DNA of 64,000 nucleotides from Chroicocephalus ridibundus (taxonomy: Eukaryota; Chordata; Aves; Charadriiformes; Laridae), in contig NC_086286.1 of assembly GCF_963924245.1 (NCBI RefSeq), positions 42,249,546 to 42,313,545 of the forward strand, given 5' to 3'. The stretch's first letter is position 1. Each line of letters begins with the position of its first letter. Shown one piece after another: positions 24,632 through 37,662 of the stretch. Position numbers and translations under genes: made by a program. Below the pieces are notes generated by a model that worked only from the letters and a program-made list of their open reading frames with translations, was not told the DNA's origin and searched no databases.

Positions 24632-27600
24632 GCTTGAATTCCCTCTACCATCTGCAATGCCCATGAAAAAGCTTATGCAGTCTGCCAGATGAAAATGGTG
24701 GACACCCTGAATCACCTCAGGCCGGCAGATGGTGCCAGGCAGAGAAGCCCAGGCTTGGCACAAGTGTCCCTGCGCCAGCCTTCACCCAGCCCTGCCGCAC
24801 ACCTCGGGCGTCCTGTGAACTGTCTGTCTCGCAGCAAAAGCTCACGGTGTGAAGCGGAGGGCAGCGATCAGGCCAGCTCCTGGCCAGCCAGAAAGGCCTT
24901 GCAGCTGAGCGAAGCTTCTAGGATGTGGTCAGGTGCATGATTTCTTAGAGAAATGGGTTTACAGCTTTCCCATCTGAAACGCTTTGATTATTTGGGGTTT
25001 AATTGCAAGTTACCTCACTGTGTGCTTTAAAAAAAAAAAAAGAAAAATCTACTCTGTCTTGCCTGGGGAAGAATTTCTAAGGTCACAGAGAGATTTTAAA
25101 GCTCAAAGGTTTACAATCCCAGCAAGATAAGGCAATATCCCTCCACACTTTATGGTGCTAGCTTACGAAGAGGTCAAAATGGCTTAGCATGAGGGTCAAT
25201 TTTACACAAAGTTCCTGTTTGAGGAAGGGAAAAACCACCCAAAGTCTTCATAGCTGGTTTTGACATAACTGTTAGATTATAGGAGTTTGAGTTGTTTGCA
25301 TTTTTTTCCCCCAAGCCCCAGTGGGTTTTCTGCATCCCGTGTGACAACGAAATGACTACCAAAACGAGACCGTGTCTGTGCCACGGGTCTCCAGCCAGGT
25401 GGTCCCACTGCGTGTCCTGTGCCTTCATAGGGGCGAGTGAGGCACCCTCACGTTCATCGTCTCTGCAACTCGCCTGGCATTCCTCTGTTCTTAAATTGCT
25501 GGCAAGTCGATGAATGTCCACCCGCTGCCCTGGCCCTGGACTGGTTCTGCCATCCCCTTTGTCTCCCCTGGGTCCTGCCTTTCTGCGGCGTAGCACTGCC
25601 CTGTCCCTGCTATGGTAGCACTGGTCTCATGTCTGTAACCACATTGCACTGGGACATGCCATGGGGCCGTGCACAGGCGGCATCACTGTCCTCATGTCTC
25701 GGTGATACGCAGTGGTGAAAACAGCCAGCTCAGACGCACCTTAATAAGAAATAAGATTGTTTTGCAGTGACCTCCTAGGGAGGTTCACATGCTTTGGCTT
25801 TGATGCCTACACTAACCTGCCGCAGAGAGCTGAGAAACCTGCCTCCTGGACCAGTGTATGTTGCAAACATGCAGAAAAATTTGGAAAACAATCTGTTAAC
25901 AGGACATAAACACAAGCCAGGAATTGTTCAGAGAGGCAATAAATAAATATTTCACTGAATGAATCACGAGTGCCTAGGTGATGTTAGTGGGTGGAGAAAT
26001 CAGTCCAGAACAATTTTTTTCACAGTGAAAGTATTTCAGTGCCCTGGTCCTCTCACACTAAATGCAGCTCCATCAAAGATTTCAGGTGCAAAGCCCTCTT
26101 GCTAGGCGAGGGGTTTATTTAGCGTGCACATAGTGTTTGTTCCTGTGCCTGCCCCACTCTGCAGAGCACTTCATGCCCCTGCAATGCCAATTGTCAAGCA
26201 GACCAGGCTTGGTGCTCCCATTGCTTCAACCATGCCAACAGAAAGATTACAGTCCGATGGCCGTAGTCTGCAATGCTGAGGCTTAGAGGCTGTCCAGAAG
26301 CTTTTCTGTGTATTTCATAGCATCTTAATGGCTTTGCATATAACCTTCAGAAGTGTTCTTTGAGCCCTGGAAACTCAGGGCAGGCATGAGTCCCAGCTAC
26401 GCCAGCCCCCGGGGGCAGCACGACTCACCAGCCCCAGGGCAAGGAGCCGAACTGTTACCTTTCTGATTATTCGTATAATTGCCATGCCTTCCATTGTCCT
26501 TGGAAATTAGGAGAAAATGATGTTTACAGTGTCTTCCTTGGCTCCTGTGGTGCTGCTTGCTGGGTATTGTGAGGTTTCAATAAAATATGATTTAGGAGCA
26601 GGCAGCTTGCGCTTCAACAAAAACAGGGCTGTGAATCTTCCCGCAGCTGCCATGACTCTTCATGGTTGTCTCCCTGGGCATCCAGCTACAGCACAGCGAT
26701 GGCAGCAATCTGGGACACTGTGCATGGACGGGCACTGGAAGACAAGGCAAGTGAAAGCACTGCTACTCCTTCAGCGCCACTGGGCGTGCTTGTTTCTAGC
26801 AAGCTCCAAGGGACATTTGGCAGCACGGCACCAGCGTGAAGCTGTCTGATGAGCACAGCCCAACAAGCCGGGTGGCTTGTGTGCTCCCCCCCCTTCTCTC
26901 CTGTATTGTAACTACAATGAGCAATGCATCTTTTGACAAACTAAATATAGGTAAATACCAGTTTTTCTCATCTCCCTGGCCAGAAAATGAAGCTGAGAAG
27001 GGATAAGATACTCCTTTTAAAGTGTGTGACAAAGGTCCTGCATCGCTGGAGGTGTGAGACTTCCTCCATGCAAGTCCCGCGTCCCGCACAAGGCACCCAC
27101 GCGTCTGGCCGCACTTGGGTATCTTGGAGCTAGAAATGGAAATCTGGATGTGTTCCAAATGCACACAGCTGCATACATTTGGCTGCCAGATGGTTGGCAT
27201 GAAACCCGCAATCTGACGCAAAGCATGGGTGCCAAACCTGTGCAATAAGCATCCGCAGAAGAGACACACGCAAACACATATGAAAATGAATGCAGATCTT
27301 TTCCCTAGACAAGCGTCCATTGGGGATGGACCATTTCTGGCTGTCTTAGAGCTTTTTCCAGGTCAGAACTTGCCAGAGTTGTTCTTCAAGGGAGAGTGGA
27401 CAGGACCGCCAAGCTACCTACTTGCTTTTGGAGTTTATGAAAGTGGTCTCTGAGCGATGTAGAGCATTCATGTGGTCATGGACAGTATAGCGTTGCTCAG
27501 TGGTTAAAATAGCAGATGTCAGCCTCCAAAACCGCCAGATTGGCAACTATCAAGAATACTAACAGATAACATAAAACATAAAATCCACTCACAGATGGCC

Positions 27601-28785
27601 TTTTTCTGGAGGAACTAAACATTAATTTTGTGTCCATCTGAAAGACTGGGAGCTGAATTTTCTTGCTCCTCTCCCTCCTCAGTGGCTTCCAAGCAGCTAG
27701 TGCTGCCAACTAAAATGAGGGTGAGGTTCTGGGAGCCGCAGTGGTTTGCAGGCAGATGTGGGAGAGGGTCAACTTTAGCAATTACTTCCCCTTCTCGTGG
27801 TTTTTGCAGTAGTTGGGGAGCTTGTTGAGGACCCCATCAGGAGATGGGGCCCTGTCAGGTTCCCATGCTAAACCCTCTCATGATTTTTAGCCTGGAAATT
27901 TACTTGTTTTAAAGACAAGTTCAGACTTGGTCATGGCTAGGGCATTAGTTTACAAGAAGTGCACACAGTTTCAAGCTGGCCTCATAAGGACACCAGGCTT
28001 TTGCCAGGTGTGAGCCCCTGCTCTCGCTCTGTGCCTGAAACCTTTCCTGGCAGTCTTGCCCCAAACCAAAGCTCTGTAGCATTGAGCTCTGTACGGCTTT
28101 AGAACTGACTGAGAGTGAATTGATCTGGTTTTCAGCTTGTACAGAGTTCCTTGCCATCAGTTCTGCCTTAGACAAAGCCTAGGACTTGCGCTAACCCATT
28201 TTTCTCTGTTTTTGTGACTGTAAGGCACTTCAGGCTCTTTAATACTGATGTGGTTGCATGATAACAGCAATGAAGATAAATTACCTTAAAAATAGGCAAT
28301 AAGCCTTTTAGCTCTTTAGAGCAAATCAGAGCTATTCTGAACAGCCTACAGACGAAAGAAATGGCCGTTTATCTTCATTTACAGCGACTGTGCAGAGGTA
28401 CCAGCATGCAAATTCACTGGCCCAGGGGCAAGAGCTAAGGCAGTACTGGAGTCAAAGGGTTTGCTGCCGGGAGAGGAGAAAGGAGGAGAAACACCCTCCT
28501 CTCCTCCACCACACCATCTCATTACATGCCAGCCTTTGCCTCTGTAGCCACCTTGGTATTTTTCGTTTGGAAGAGCTGATCACTGTAGATGACTGCATCC
28601 CCTGCCACTGCGACTGCTAGCTCTGCCACTGAGCTGGTATAATAGCAAGATAGAAGAAAGGACTATTTTAAATGCTCACCAAACTGTTAACCAAATATTT
28701 AGATGCCTAGCACACTAACAAGTCCCTCCTAAAGTAGGGCATATGAGGGACTCATCTGCCAGCATAGGACATGTCTTTATGGAGA

Positions 28786-28800
28786 TTTTTTTTTTTTTTT
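28786..28800. repeat. Poly-T run (15)
   Basis: Fifteen T in the intergenic region, followed by AAATCG and another T-rich run. Confidence 0.9.
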
Positions 28801-29866
28801 AAATCGTTTCTTTTTTTCTCTTCCCCACAAGAAATAAGAGTTGTTGTTTTCTTCCAATGGGAAGAGCATAGTATCCTTATTGGGGCTTACCCAAGTGTTA
28901 AGGGGCATTTGAGATTTGCCCAGAGCTAATTCACATCTTGCCCTTCAGCCAAGGCACTTGCTTATCACCAGGGAACACCGCAAATGTGAGCAAAAGGCAA
29001 GCAGATACTGCGCACACCTTTGCAGAAGTTCAGGGGTCAGCTGAACCTGCCACCAGGTTCTCTGAGGGAGAAGCATGTCTTGAGTAATGGGCGCAAACAC
29101 TTTTTATTACTCTTACATTGTGTTATATACCTGCATGGGGACCAAGGGAAATCTGACACAGTAGCTGGACGTGATAAAAAATTACACTTATAAATACATT
29201 TTTATCATTTGTTTGGTCTCAGATTTTTCCCTTGCTCACAGATGCAGGCGGAGCAATCCCTGCTAATACGGGGAGGCACAGATGCATAACCAGCGTCTGT
29301 AAAAGCCTGACCAGTTCAGGCCTCTGACTGTGGCTCTTTCCGTTTCTGGACAGCAGCAGTGGAGCAGTTAACGGTGCTATGCTTGGTTGCAATGTTTCTG
29401 TCATTACTATCAAACCCTGCAATTCCTTATTGTTGTTTTCTTGTGAATTTGCCTCTCAGCAATACTTGCTTGGTAGAACCCCTTCAGTTGTTTTATTTTC
29501 AGGTTTGATCTTGCTCACTCCCATTATTATAATAGTACATCCTCTTGTGGGTCAAAAGCACCTTCTTCTCTGCCCTTTCATAAATACCCTCATCCAAAGT
29601 GAAACAGTCAGGAGGGGGAGGCAAATATATTGGTAAGATAAAAGTAAACATTTAATGCCACTATAGTTTGATTTTTTTTTTCCAGACATCATATTTTGGA
29701 CAATGTTTCACACCTCAGATACCACAAAAGGAATATTTTTTAGCCAGCAAACAATAAACTGTACAATTTTAATGGCAAAAGGCTCAATGCATTTGTTGAC
29801 CAACTTGGAAATGGCTGTGACTTTCCACATTTTGAACTGGTCCTCATGTTGTTCTTTCTTTTTTCC

Positions 29867-29915
29867 TTTTTTTTTTTTTTCCGTAAAATTTAGTTGATAA
29901 AATATATATATATAT
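29867..29915. repeat. Poly-T run and AT dinucleotide repeat
   Basis: Fourteen T at 29867-29880, then about seven AT units at 29902-29915. Confidence 0.9.
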
Positions 29916-31679
29916 CCACTACTTCTGGAATTACCCACTGCTGGGACCAGCATAAGTTCTGTATCCATCAGTTTGTCTCCTCCTTAGCCCTATTTTATAC
30001 CACTGTTCTAATGAGAAAGAACATAGCCACGGACAGAGTGAAATGGATTTAGCAAACATACACTTCAATGCATAGCACTTAGATAAGCATTTCCAACCAT
30101 GATGTGTAAATAAATTATAAAATACAAGCAACTCTATAAAACAAGAACATCCTGAGTTTACAAATAAATTATATCCTTCATACATAGAATATGATGTGGA
30201 TGTTAGTAACGAGCAGTTTCAGCTATGAGAGGGAAAGAAGTTAAACTTAGAAAAGTTAGTATCTATGCATACATAAAACATATATGTATGTGTGCTTTAT
30301 GTAAATACACACATACATATACAATATAGAGGGTGAATACATCCATATCTATAGCATACAGAGAATATGTAATATAGCTGAAACTGCCTCAAGCACCATT
30401 TTATTACCATTATTATAAAGTTTGCTCAATATTTAAGTAGGACCACTCAAAGTAAGATGGTTTGGGTTGTGTTTTATTTCCTGTCCAGGAGGGTTTTGAA
30501 GGTGGTTTGAAACATTATAGACGAATGTTACTGTTTCATTTTCAGCCCCTCCATTCTTTGCAGAATCATCACGCCCTTTCTGAGCTTCAAAATGTTGCAC
30601 AAGTGAGCACAAGTCCCTTGTCAGTGAAGCTGGTGGCAAAATCCATATTGACTTCAATGGGATTAGGAAAAGGGTGCTACATTTTCAAGGGAAACTGATT
30701 TTTCTTCTCTTTTTTTTTTTCGAAAGCTTGCTTGAGAACGAGAAAGAAGAAAAGATAAAGACAATAATAAAATGGTTTATTATTTCCAAGAGCAGGTATG
30801 GAAGCTCAGATAACCCTGGGATGAGCGCACAATAAATGCAAGAGATAGAGATTATTAACTTTGCAGTGACAAATCATTCACAGTTTTGTTTGCCATAGTT
30901 ATTTGGAAACCTGTTTCAGATCTTGCAATAGCTAGCACCGGCCAGCCTTGTGGCTCCAAAAACTGCTGGGTGTCACCAATGCAAAAGCCTATGGAGTTAC
31001 AAAACAAAGACTGTGAGGACATCAGGATTAAGCAAGGTATGTCACTCATCAGTGGATCTGAGAAACAGCACCTGTCTGTATGGTCATCATCTCCTCCTAT
31101 CAGTATTTAGTGATACAAATGCTTTGATCTCTGCAGTGAGCTGGTGCATCCCTGATGCTGTGCAACCATCCCTCCCACACGGACTGGCAGACGAGGGTCA
31201 CTCAAACGCTGGTTTATGAGAATCATATTTACTTCAGGCAGTGCTTTGAATTGGAGAAGCTTAAAGTTACAATTTTAAAACGATTAGGACAAGACAGAAA
31301 GCTTTATCTCATGGGGAGCTAAGAGTCCAGGCTTTCAGTTGATGTAACTATGCTGTATGCCTCATGCATATGCGGAAATTGTTGTATTTAACAGCCATGA
31401 TTGTAAGACATCTTGCCTTAAATTCATGACACCCTGAAATACAGAGTAGTTCATTTGGATTACTTTTACAGGCTTTAATGTTTCAATGACAGCCTCTACA
31501 TAGGAACTGCAGCAACTTGGCTTTGTAAGCTGAAGAACATGGGGAAGAAAAGTCCTTTAAAAGAAGCATTCAAAAGTGTTTCAAGCATAAGTTTTCCCTA
31601 TAGTGTGGCATAAGTCAGCTTCATCTTGGTGAATGCAAGGAGGAAGGTTTTATAGGTACTCCTTGGAGGAGGAAGGGGA

Positions 31680-32690
31680 GTGATGTCCCCCACAACATCC
31701 TTCTCTCTAAATTGGACAGATACAGATTTGATGGGTAGACTGTTTGGTGGATGAGGAATTGGTCGGATGGTCACATGCAGAGAGTAGCGGTCAACGGCTC
31801 AATGTCCAGATGGAGATCGATGACAAGTGGTGTCCCTCAGGAGTCCATATTGGGACCAGCATTGTTTAATATCTTCATCAATGACAAACACAGTGGGATC
31901 GAGTGCACCCTCAGCAAGTTTGCAGATGACACAAAGCTGAGTGGTGCAGTTGACACGTCTGAGGGTAGGGATGCCATCCAGAGGGACCTGGGTCAGAGCA
32001 AACCCCAGTATCAGTACAGGCTGGGGGATGAATGGATTGAGAGCAGCCCTGAGGAGAAGTACGGGTGGATGAAAAGCTGGAAATGAGCCAGCAATGCGCA
32101 CCTGCAGCCCAGAAAGCCAACCGCATCCTGGGCTGCAGTAAAAGAAGCGTGGCCAGCAGGTCGAGGGAGGTGATGCTGCCCCTCTACTCTGCTTTGGTGA
32201 GACCCCACCTGGAGTGCTGCATCCAGCTCTGGAGCCCTCAGCATAGGAAAGACATGGACCTGTTGGAGTCCAGAGAAAGGCTACAAAGAGGATCAGAGGG
32301 CTGGAGCACCTACGCTATGAGGACAGGCTGAGTGAGTTGGGGTTGTTCAGCCTGGAGACGAGAAGGCTCCGGGGAAACCTTATAGCAGCCTTCCAGTACC
32401 TAAAGGGGGCTTATAAGAAAGATGGGGACAAACTTTTTAGCAGGGCCTGTTGCGGTAGGACAAGGGGTAATGGTTTTAAACTAAAAGAGGGTAGATTCAG
32501 ACTAGATATAAGGAAGAAATTTTTTACAATGAGGGTGATGAAACGTTGGAACAGGTTGTCCAGAGAAGTGGTAGATGCGCCATCCCTGGAAACATTCAAG
32601 ATCAGGTTGGATGGGGCACTGAGCAACCTGATCTAGTTGAAGAAAGGTCCCTTCCAACCCAAACTATTCTACGATTCCATAATTCTATAT
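31680..32690 (+). mobile_element. CR1 LINE copy, 5'-truncated, with intact 3' end
   Basis: This is a non-LTR retrotransposon fragment on the plus strand. It encodes the end of the reverse transcriptase (GVPQESILGPALFNIFIND, then FADDTKLSGAVDTSEG) and the CR1 C-terminal region (ASRSREVMLPLYSALVRPHL, RTRGNGFKLKEGRFRLDIRK, EVVDAPSLETFKIRLDGAL). It ends with the CR1-type tail of ATTCTAYG-like octamers at about 32665-32690 rather than poly-A. The coding sequence is spread over all three frames, so at least two frameshifts are present. Compared with the family as I know it, roughly 25-30 residues are missing after RDAIQRDLG, indicating an internal deletion. Inactive. CR1 is the dominant LINE of birds. 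Confidence 0.93.
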
Positions 32691-34196
32691 TGCTTCCATT
32701 TGTGAACTCTACCTCCCCACAGTAATGAGGGTGGGGTGGGGGGAGTGTCTCTGGCTGTGTATGTATACTTTTTTCTGTATGTATATACATTTGTAAACAG
32801 CAATGTTTGTGAAAGAGTCCAGATACTTCATCTGTCATCAAATTTGAATTCCATTGCACAGGTAATAGTCACTATTTTAAGACAAACTGTATTATCGAGA
32901 TAAATGAAAAAGACCGAAACACTTTAAGAGGTACTGAGTCTATCCTGTGAGCAAGCTTGGACTTGATGTGCATTACTCCCAGCATCACTCCCAGCTTTCT
33001 GCCTCTGTAATTGCCATGTTCAGAGATGAAAGAAAAAAATATCAGTGTGTACCTTTCATCCTTTTCTGTGCATTATCTGCAGCTCTCACTGAGCTTGCTT
33101 TGTGTCAGAGGATCATGACATCGCTCTTTAACGGTTACTATTTTCTGTAGCTGCAAGTTTCAGAAGTTACGTTGTATGGCCGTGGGAGTCTTCCAAGGCT
33201 GGATCGAAGCCAGCAGATGTTCAGTGACAGCCCTGTGCACGGCCCTTGGGCAAAATGAGGGGGTATCAAACAGGTAAGAGGAACACATTCTTTGGCTATA
33301 TAACTAGCAGTGCACTAAATACCCAGAAATGGCAGTTGGATGAATTTTCCTTTTCCATGCAACTGGGTTTACTCTGCTATAATTCTCCTGACTCTTAATG
33401 CAATTGTGCCTCGTTTATACCAGCACAGGCGAGATGAGAACATGCCCAGTAAAGAGCTAAGAAAGGAGGGCCTGGATATCGGTTTGCTTCCTTGACGTTC
33501 TGTGAAATACTACTTCTGATTGCTTAGTTCTGAATGAGTTGACGAGAAATTGTTTTGAGGCAAATACAAGGCATCCATGGCAAGAGAAAAGACACGTGTC
33601 ATTATGACAAACACACCGGAAATTAGGGCTCTCCCATACCCTCTAGAATACGAAGTGACCCGGCATCCGGAGTCAATGGGTGTGTGACCCGTGGCTTTCT
33701 GCCCGCTCCAAGAGCTCACGCAGACCAGTGGGATGTCTGAATCCAGATCGCAGCCAAACTCTCCAGTCTAAGGTTTGACTTGAATTTGTGGCTATAAAGC
33801 AAGTTCATGTATGCCAAGACGAGCAGTTTTCACAATGAGGCCCGAACTGCCCATGCCTGAGCACAGCGGTGGGGATGCGGAGCAGTGGTGGCATTCTGCA
33901 GCCGTGACACAACCTGACAATGAAGAACTGGGATCTCCTGTTACACACACGCGAACAAAGAATTAACCTTCAAACCTAATTACATTAACATTGCTGTTTC
34001 CTACTAAAGCTGTCCCAGGGAAGTAAGATTGATTTCTGAATGTGGAAACAATTAAGCAGTCTATTCATGTTGCTTATGAGTCTTTTAGGCAACTTGATGC
34101 CTTTTAAAATATCAGGATAAAAACAGCATTACCCTGCAATTGCTTAAAGAATGGGACTTCCTGGATGACTTGCAGAAGTGTATGGGTCTTCTCTAA

Positions 34197-34232
34197 AGTG
34201 CTGGCTATCTTGTCTATAGTGCTGGCTATCTT
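34197..34232 (+). repeat. Short direct repeat, 15-bp unit
   Basis: AGTGCTGGCTATCTT at 34197-34211 recurs exactly at 34218-34232, followed by the palindrome ATCAATTGAT at 34241-34250. Confidence 0.85.
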
Positions 34233-36919
34233 AAACTAAGATCAATTGATCTGTGATCAATTTCATAATAAGGTCCTGATGCTTTTAATTATCTGTTTTG
34301 CAGATATTTGAAGTATAAAAATATAAATTCTGAAGTAAAAAGCTATTTTCAATGAGAAAACATTTTGCAGGTGTGAAATCTCCATGAATTTTCATTCCCT
34401 TTTATGCATTAAGCCACCACAATTCCCCAAAATAGTTGCAAATTCTGAAATGCACTGACAGAAAGTGAAAAAAGAGAAGACGAGTATGGATTTTAGGATA
34501 TGAATACGAGCATATGATGGGAGTGTTAACGGCCAGGCTAATTAAGTCCTCAGAAACAAAATATTTGTAAGGACTGTGATTCTTCTCAGTTAGTATTTTC
34601 AGTGTGCCAAATTCATCCTTGGCATAATCCATTTGGCCTCAGGAACAATTTTGGTCCATCGTGATAAAGAGGGCAAACGTACGCTCTCACTTTTTTAAAA
34701 CAGTGCCTAGATAAATGCACTTTTTGCTATGCTTCCTAATCTACAGAAGTACCAAATCTAGAGACAATGACTAATTGAGTTAATGATGCTGAGGAATATT
34801 ACACGTAATAGATATTTTATAATAGCTCTGAAATGTGTCCACTTGATTTATAGAAACATCAGCACTTCTGTGTAAGTCCCAGACTATGTGTGAGGGCATT
34901 TCTTGATAATAATGCATTCTGTGCGTGAACCATTTGCTAGGATTTCACTTATCATCTCACTGCAAGCTCCTAGGGAGCCCAGCACACCCATTTTGGGCTG
35001 CTTGTTTTCAGCGGAGGAAGGACAACGCATCCCAATTACCCAATGACCACCTTCCAGCAAACACATTTTCAGAAATGCTTAAGCTTAAAGAAGGCAACAT
35101 TTAATTCCATGTGCACAACTTGGGTTGCGGGTGGTTCTTTCTTAAATGTGGGGGCATGACCTGGGAAACAGGCTTAGTGCAGTCTCACGGGTGAGAGGGG
35201 TACAGGCCTACCTGGGGATGCAGGCAAGAGAGATGGGAGCTGGCTGTGAAAGTCTCTCTCCTGTGTGTATGTGACGTGGCAGCGTGTATCTGGGGCTCCA
35301 CAGGACTAAGCCCATAAAGAGAGAAGCATTCCATATCCCAAAGGCACTAGGTCTTCATCCAGCACAAAACTGCAGGGGCGATTCCCATGGATCTGTGGAG
35401 TGTACTGAGTTCATGGGGCTTTGTGGAGAAGAGATGGCTTCAAAAGAACCAATACGTAACAAGCGCTACTGAAATCATTACAAAGAGAAACAAAGCTACA
35501 GAAATCGCATTGTTTGGGATTTTTTGACAGAGCTTTTTTTGCCTTGAGAGAGAAGGGGAGAGAGATATCAGACCTGTGCCTTTAATACTTACTTGGAATA
35601 TGAGTTTCATGATAGGAAACTGCTGTGGAACAGACTAGAAAGCAACTTTCATATAGGACTTTTTCCCTCCAAATAACCCTATAGAATGTAAGAAGAATCT
35701 TCTACAAAATCCAGTGACAAGGCTAATAAAATGAATAAGATTTGTTATTACAAGTTGTAGAGTATTAAAAGAAAATAAAACGATATAAATGTTATTTCTA
35801 TTAAAAAAACCATTTGTTTCAGCTAACCACTAGAAAATCTATCAGCATTAATGTAGGGATATTTTTCCATTGAGACTTGCTGCTTGGGATGTTGTAAGAT
35901 GGCATTAATATGATGGTAGAGGTAAAAGAAGAGTTGCACTTAAGTACAGCAGTAAATTGATGCATATTGAGTATATGTTAAATGATGCTCTTATTTTCTC
36001 ATAACGAACAGGAGGGTAGCACAAGTGTCTGTGAGAGAGGAATTTTTGTGAATGGGCTTACTTCAATATAGAAGGAGAAGAAACCTAATTCAGCAAAATA
36101 ATTCTTCGTGCTCATACATAATTAAAATGCAGATTTCACACATTTCTTTAAGAAACACAATGGACGTTCCTTCCCACATACTGCTTTGTAGACAGAGGCA
36201 AGCAAGTACGTTTGGATGTGCACTGAGGTGCAGACCCTTGTCCTTTTGATGTCAATGTGAATTTTGCCATGGCTTCAATACTGGAGGGTTGATAAGGAAA
36301 ATGCCATAGGCAACATGCCTGAAGTGCTATATCCGCTCACTCACCACTCCCGTTTATTTCCAGACGTGCTGAGCTGAGCAGAGCCTGCACTTCTCAGGTA
36401 TGTCTGTGACTATGGACAGACTGGGCCAGGGACCAAAAGCTGCCAAAACTTGTTTTGCAGTGGTATATGTCAAAAAGAGGTGAAGCTAAATTTTATCAAT
36501 CGTAGTCTCAAGAAAAAATGACAGAATAAATCACTCATTTTCGGACTGATAAGCATGGGAGCTCTCAGCCTAAAGAGCAATTTTGCAAAAAGTTATTAGC
36601 ATCAGAAAAAGGGGTCAGGATAAAAGTGCCTCCTCATCCATAACTCTAGCCAGTACGAAGCTAAAAATACATGAAAAAAAAAAGTTACGGCGGTTGGATC
36701 AAATGGAAAACATATTTACGTCATGGTAATGTCACCTCTCCTCTCTCATACACTGCAGAACAGGCTGGGAAAATTACTGTGTCCTCCAGAATACAAGATA
36801 GTACAGAAGAACATATAAGCAAATCTCACTCACTGCTAGAAAGATTTTTTGTGTCATCTGGGAAAGTTGAATTTCTCTTTGAGTGCCCTTACTCTGGTAA
36901 CAAGAAAAGACAGTTAACA

Positions 36920-36925
36920 TTTATT
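36920..36925 (-). promoter_or_regulatory. KIF26B: Candidate polyadenylation signal for KIF26B (AATAAA on the minus strand)
   Basis: The plus strand reads TTTATT, that is AATAAA in the sense of KIF26B, about 0.6 kb after the stop codon. The following sense sequence is T-rich (TCTTTTCTTGTTACC). Other AATAAA or ATTAAA hexamers occur nearby, for example at 36353-36358 and 37166-37171, and KIF26B may use more distal sites. Confidence 0.4.
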
Positions 36926-37255
36926 CATATGTTGTACTGATTAGGAAATATCTCTACAAACACAAGTTACTTAGAAACAGCAAGTCTGAAATAGAAGAAA
37001 ACACCAAGAGAAAAACAAGCTGTAAATACATTTCAAAAGTGTGTTTGTTTTTTTCGTTTTTCTTTTCTTGACTAGCACCGTCTGTACACAATAAAGTATG
37101 AACATAAATGTTTGGATAATAAAGATTTGCAAGGCACTTAAACAGTTTTTCTGGATAGGTTTTCTTTTAATGAACCTCTCAATGGAAGTCCTACAACCAC
37201 CCTTCCTCCTCCCTCAGCTAATGCAGGGAAAGAAGTGTCTTCTGCCAGCAGTTCT

Positions 37256-37263
37256 TATTTACA
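37256..37263 (-). promoter_or_regulatory. KIF26B: Pumilio-type element in the KIF26B 3' UTR
   Basis: The sense strand reads TGTAAATA, matching the Pumilio consensus TGTANATA, about 250 bases after the stop codon. It would act in mRNA repression or localisation if this UTR is expressed. Confidence 0.4.
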
Positions 37264-37513
37264 GACATGTCCTTAAAGGTTCCTCAAAGTGCTCTCTTAG
37301 GCTAAGAGAATCAACAGCCTTATATCTCCATTTTTCATGCTCGTCCTGGGTTTTTTTAATACTACTCTTCTGTATAGTATAGCAAATCTCTCATACGCAC
37401 AGTTGAGACTTGACTCCAACCTTCATCCTCATTCTGTTGTCTTTGGGATGCTATTCAGAAGGGAAAAGGAGGATGGCAGAGATGCGCATTGAAATTCTCT
37501 TGAGGTTCATACT

Positions 37514-37662
37514 TTATCGGCGTCTAGAGGTGATGTCAAAACAGGTGATCATCATGAGATGGGCCTTGCAGAAATTGACACGGTTTTCCAAACGCTCAGT
37601 CACACATTCCAGGGCCTCCAGGTATTCCAGAGAATCCAGCTCAAATACCTGCTCCAGATCAA
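37514..37662 (-). CDS. KIF26B: KIF26B terminal coding exon with stop codon
   Basis: This exon encodes the last 49 residues of KIF26B and a TAA stop at 37516-37514. After the split codon completing Phe it reads DLEQVFELDSLEYLEALECV and ends FCKAHLMMITCFDITSRRR. This is the highly conserved C-terminus of the KIF26 family and is probably helical. The acceptor is TTCTCACAG. The exon opens at phase 1 and joins the single T left by the exon at 39242, giving TTT (Phe). The joint between the two exons is exact, which supports both boundaries. The role of this conserved tail is not established. Confidence 0.94.

Larger units (their letters stand above)
17726..36900. other. Intergenic region between convergent SMYD3 and KIF26B
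   Basis: No exon of a known gene is recognisable here on either strand. Contents: clustered short tandem duplications at 18.87-19.45 kb, a MIR-like remnant at 20.73-20.80 kb, poly-C and poly-A tracts, a GC/CpG-rich block at 24.0-24.6 kb, poly-T and AT repeats at 28.8 and 29.9 kb, and a CR1 LINE copy at 31.68-32.69 kb. The remainder is unique, AT-rich sequence in which I see nothing definite. The boundary on the KIF26B side depends on which poly(A) site is used. Confidence 0.7.
36900..37513 (-). other. KIF26B: KIF26B proximal 3' UTR (inferred)
   Basis: This is the stretch immediately after the KIF26B stop codon on the minus strand, up to the first canonical AATAAA. It contains a sense TGTAAATA at 37263-37256 that fits the Pumilio binding consensus, and two or more ATTTA motifs. 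The ORF of 94 codons on the plus strand here has no recognisable content. The true 3' end is unknown. Confidence 0.5.

Noticed and set aside
26796..27320. 174-codon minus-strand ORF
   Set aside because: The N-terminus looks hydrophobic but the rest has no family signature, and other frames are open in the same place. Treated as chance.
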